Origin: Kiritimatiellota bacterium
GTDB taxonomy: Bacteria > Verrucomicrobiota > Lentisphaeria > Oligosphaerales > JAADHN01
Reading direction: 5' to 3'
DNA length: 32,761 nucleotides
Assembly (NCBI GenBank): GCA_013151865.1
Contig: JAADHN010000150.1
Location: 1-32,761, forward strand
Part shown: piece by piece, positions 31,801 through 32,761 of the stretch
Numbering within the stretch: the first letter of the stretch is position 1
How the letters are laid out: each line of letters opens with the position of its first letter
Program-made: the position numbers and the translations under genes
The notes under the pieces: generated by a model
The model's database searches: none
The model's input: the letters and a program-made list of their open reading frames with translations, nothing else
Told to the model about the DNA's origin: nothing

Positions 31801-32761
31801 GGCGGCCCTTGCTGGCGCGAGAGTCACTGTTTACAGTCGGGGTGGGACACAGTTGCTGGACGGCCTCTCCGATGCCCAGGGCCAGTTCGCGCTCGGCCCC
31901 ATCGATACACAAAGCGTGTACATCGAAATACGCGCCACCGGACACCTTCCCTTCCGCAAACGGTACTCGCCCGGCCCCCAGGACAATCCGGACATTGCGA
32001 CGGGCGATATCGCCCTGACGCCGATACCGGCGCCGGCGATTCAATCCCTGACCCTGAACCGGTTCGGGCTTTTCCTGCCCGGCGTGCTCAAGAGCGGAGA
32101 CGCCTCCGGGTACAACATGGACAATGCGGACTCCGCGCTTACCGCGACATGGCAGGCCGTGATCCAACCCGTCACTCTGTCGTTCACTCTCGAGGGCTTC
32201 GACGACGAACAGGGCGCACCGCAACAGAAAACGTTTGAAGTGGTCGATCCGGTGCGCGACATCTGGCTGGTGGACAAACGCTGGTTCGAGGCCCTGCCCG
32301 CGGAGGACCCCGCCGCATCTGCCAATTCGCTCGGCGCCCCGTCGCCTCTGACCGCATCCGCCGTCCGGGCATTGATGACGGACATCAGGGCCACGGAGAA
32401 AGACGGCAGGCCGTTCTACGTGGTGTATAACCCCGGTCTGCCGAGTACGGCCCGGGGCCCGGTCGGGCGGGAGAGGGCCCCGAGCCCGGCGACCTACCAA
32501 GGCGCCCTGAAACTCTACAACCTGCCGGCCGGTCGTTTCCTGCCCATGCTCCTCGTCGTCACGGAGCGAGGCGCCGCGGCCGCCAAAGACTACCTGGTCC
32601 CGGATGGCAAGAAAGCCCTCCAAGGCCTTCTCCTCCCGAAGTGGAGCGCCACTTTTCTCGAGGTCATCGGCATCGCCTCGACTTTCGCTCCGGATGTGGA
32701 CCCCTCCCAGGCGACGCCCCAGGGCCGATTTGTACCGTTGCCGGATTTCGACTCCGGGATC
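28865..32761 (+). CDS. Very long exported protein with carboxypeptidase-regulatory-like domains (partial, at least 1,299 aa)
   Basis: The frame from ATG 28865 has no stop to the window end, exactly 1,299 codons, so the C-terminus is missing. GGGAG lies eight bases before the ATG. An N-terminal region with Arg residues is followed by GLVLLVVATATLSGG and GTLGAE, a signal sequence. Residues about 57-140 form a carboxypeptidase-regulatory-like fold (EIRGRVTEAGTQKSVAWATV, then DVFGMFVLDGVTPDDYRIKV). Similar modules recur: VLTDANGQAVFRNLPQIPWRV near 300, VDTDAAGRFTIELPPGVFGI near 525, and VSGRVVADPATRAALAGARVTVY through SDAQGQFALGPID at about 968-1020. In between are Tyr/Trp-rich beta regions. There is no catalytic motif I can name. 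The make-up suggests a large cell-surface or extracellular beta-sandwich protein, possibly a cargo or adhesion protein. Frames on the opposite strand here are its shadows. Confidence 0.85.
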   Translation, partial: MKAGHKLGPGPISTGTRDLESAGRRRLSASATARGLVLLVVATATLSGGAPGTLGAEIRGRVTEAGTQKSVAWATVSLDARPPDGSAEYTTQTDVFGMFVLDGVTPDDYRIKVEHAGHEPSVGDIALDTADARRTMSFSLVGTDQETRITLHFGVSCVQTYAGIPDASITVVRWDRYAARAAPDEIQYVHTDKAGDHIGQAVLPGIKTGDFRFSVSRNGWEILTIPPTGQDPVHLDTDYTVSAALKPVYQDLHVQVTGYDPKQDQADQSLSGIMVELTGLDFSESEELVAPRTVLTDANGQAVFRNLPQIPWRVRAFSPGYTDAEQIARAGDAGYPPVNLALSMGQTTIEVELRAPLYEMQLAEYGQVRLTGIDGSATAGIDRTLSAVEGARGRIRARVTNLVPGRYMVRVAHSRFVLPPTYPGLGYSTPEPSHGYGYQAEIRFEPVRLFTEVELDETRIVSVDLKPVPAVITGVLLAGEKPSVDSMDLWSGDVFTEKMQSGIEFVQPDAEAILKPEFAVESVDTDAAGRFTIELPPGVFGIRIPGLHDYTGFDMTLINPDTGEPIIDEWTQSAKRGWPYAETDNYPYPVVMYPRQIAGPMLLQSGDRYEMVLRIHKKQAIVVVPVRGVRSPLYHALISVDPVSSTYSTFEMVDLQGTTTLTRLDDGLQFVHRYAREEGFEEPGTLSGFAAIFSDVPPGVYDIDVQLDHFSPRQSTVTVPVWGDPGFLPSDPFFQTTWVTPGDPLQPENSPNINWINLPTLSPGPIQVTDYIWDEYNGAYYQGAVAKFGALVKRGHDDADGNPIYAIGVNGGNMNNSISGAPDGLYTFWWPGSDRKWYRVAAADGRTTFEFYHGGPQDDSALGLAPPPFQGGAGLSYEARISTVSTGDPNYLIGGITVPLPDGSTPAQFVSSDSGPTAVQLRSPPGTDTFSGIQTTQWLHWGYDDWTLVSANPIVFNVLVPFKRGMQVSGRVVADPATRAALAGARVTVYSRGGTQLLDGLSDAQGQFALGPIDTQSVYIEIRATGHLPFRKRYSPGPQDNPDIATGDIALTPIPAPAIQSLTLNRFGLFLPGVLKSGDASGYNMDNADSALTATWQAVIQPVTLSFTLEGFDDEQGAPQQKTFEVVDPVRDIWLVDKRWFEALPAEDPAASANSLGAPSPLTASAVRALMTDIRATEKDGRPFYVVYNPGLPSTARGPVGRERAPSPATYQGALKLYNLPAGRFLPMLLVVTERGAAAAKDYLVPDGKKALQGLLLPKWSATFLEVIGIASTFAPDVDPSQATPQGRFVPLPDFDSGI

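Noticed and set aside
30794-32623. Long open frame on the minus strand (609 codons)
   Set aside because: Same reason: antisense to the uninterrupted plus-strand gene, and no domain or signal features.
1-32761. tRNA, rRNA, CRISPR arrays, intact insertion sequences, phage genes
   Set aside because: None found by reading both strands: no evenly spaced identical repeats with unique spacers, no transposase or integrase motif, no cloverleaf noticed. A tRNAscan or Infernal run would settle the RNA part.

Overview
The DNA is GC-rich. It carries secreted polysaccharide-degrading enzymes, a MalF/MalG-type sugar importer and one type II pseudopilin with an H-X9-DG tail. That mix, plus many short dispersed repeats between the genes, suggests a free-living bacterium of the PVC group or a neighbour (Lentisphaerota, Kiritimatiellota, Planctomycetota, or Hydrogenedentota). 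This is inference from gene content; there is no rRNA or other phylogenetic marker in the window.

Layout. 1-8000 (all minus strand): a 1,222-residue heparinase II/III-like enzyme, a 697-residue SGNH-type hydrolase with carbohydrate-binding-like flanks, and an MFS transporter. 8576-12211 (plus): a 1,211-residue exported glycosidase of the GH42/clan A type. 12665-15206 (minus): phosphoserine aminotransferase SerC and a patatin-like protein. 15677-20538 (minus): an importer operon read as TPR protein, solute-binding protein, MalF-type permease, MalG-type permease, with the first three genes overlapping; no ATPase gene is present. 21193-21873 (plus): a pseudopilin behind a near-consensus sigma-70 promoter. 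21895-23817 (minus): an exported SGNH hydrolase fused to an alpha/beta hydrolase. 24036-28209 (minus): DinG-type helicase, a uroporphyrinogen-decarboxylase-fold protein and a SAM methyltransferase. 28865 to the right edge (plus): a very long exported protein with carboxypeptidase-regulatory-like repeats, still open at the window end.

How it fits together (inference): the lyase, glycosidase and two esterase-type hydrolases would cut and deacylate a complex glycan outside the cytoplasm, and the ABC importer and MFS protein would take up products, with the ATPase subunit supplied from elsewhere. SerC, DinG and the patatin are housekeeping-type genes interspersed among these.

The most unusual signal is between the genes. 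A 92-nt element occurs three times (6531-6622 plus, 15521-15612 plus, 28487-28578 minus) and aligns without gaps. It contains a six-pair hairpin around an RCAGCR loop whose stem shows compensatory and G-U changes. It may be a structured RNA or a mobile hairpin element. A second repeat family of about 100 bp (51-150, 13973-14073, 15288-15383), a 10-bp periodic motif and several GC palindromes share the same intergenic regions.
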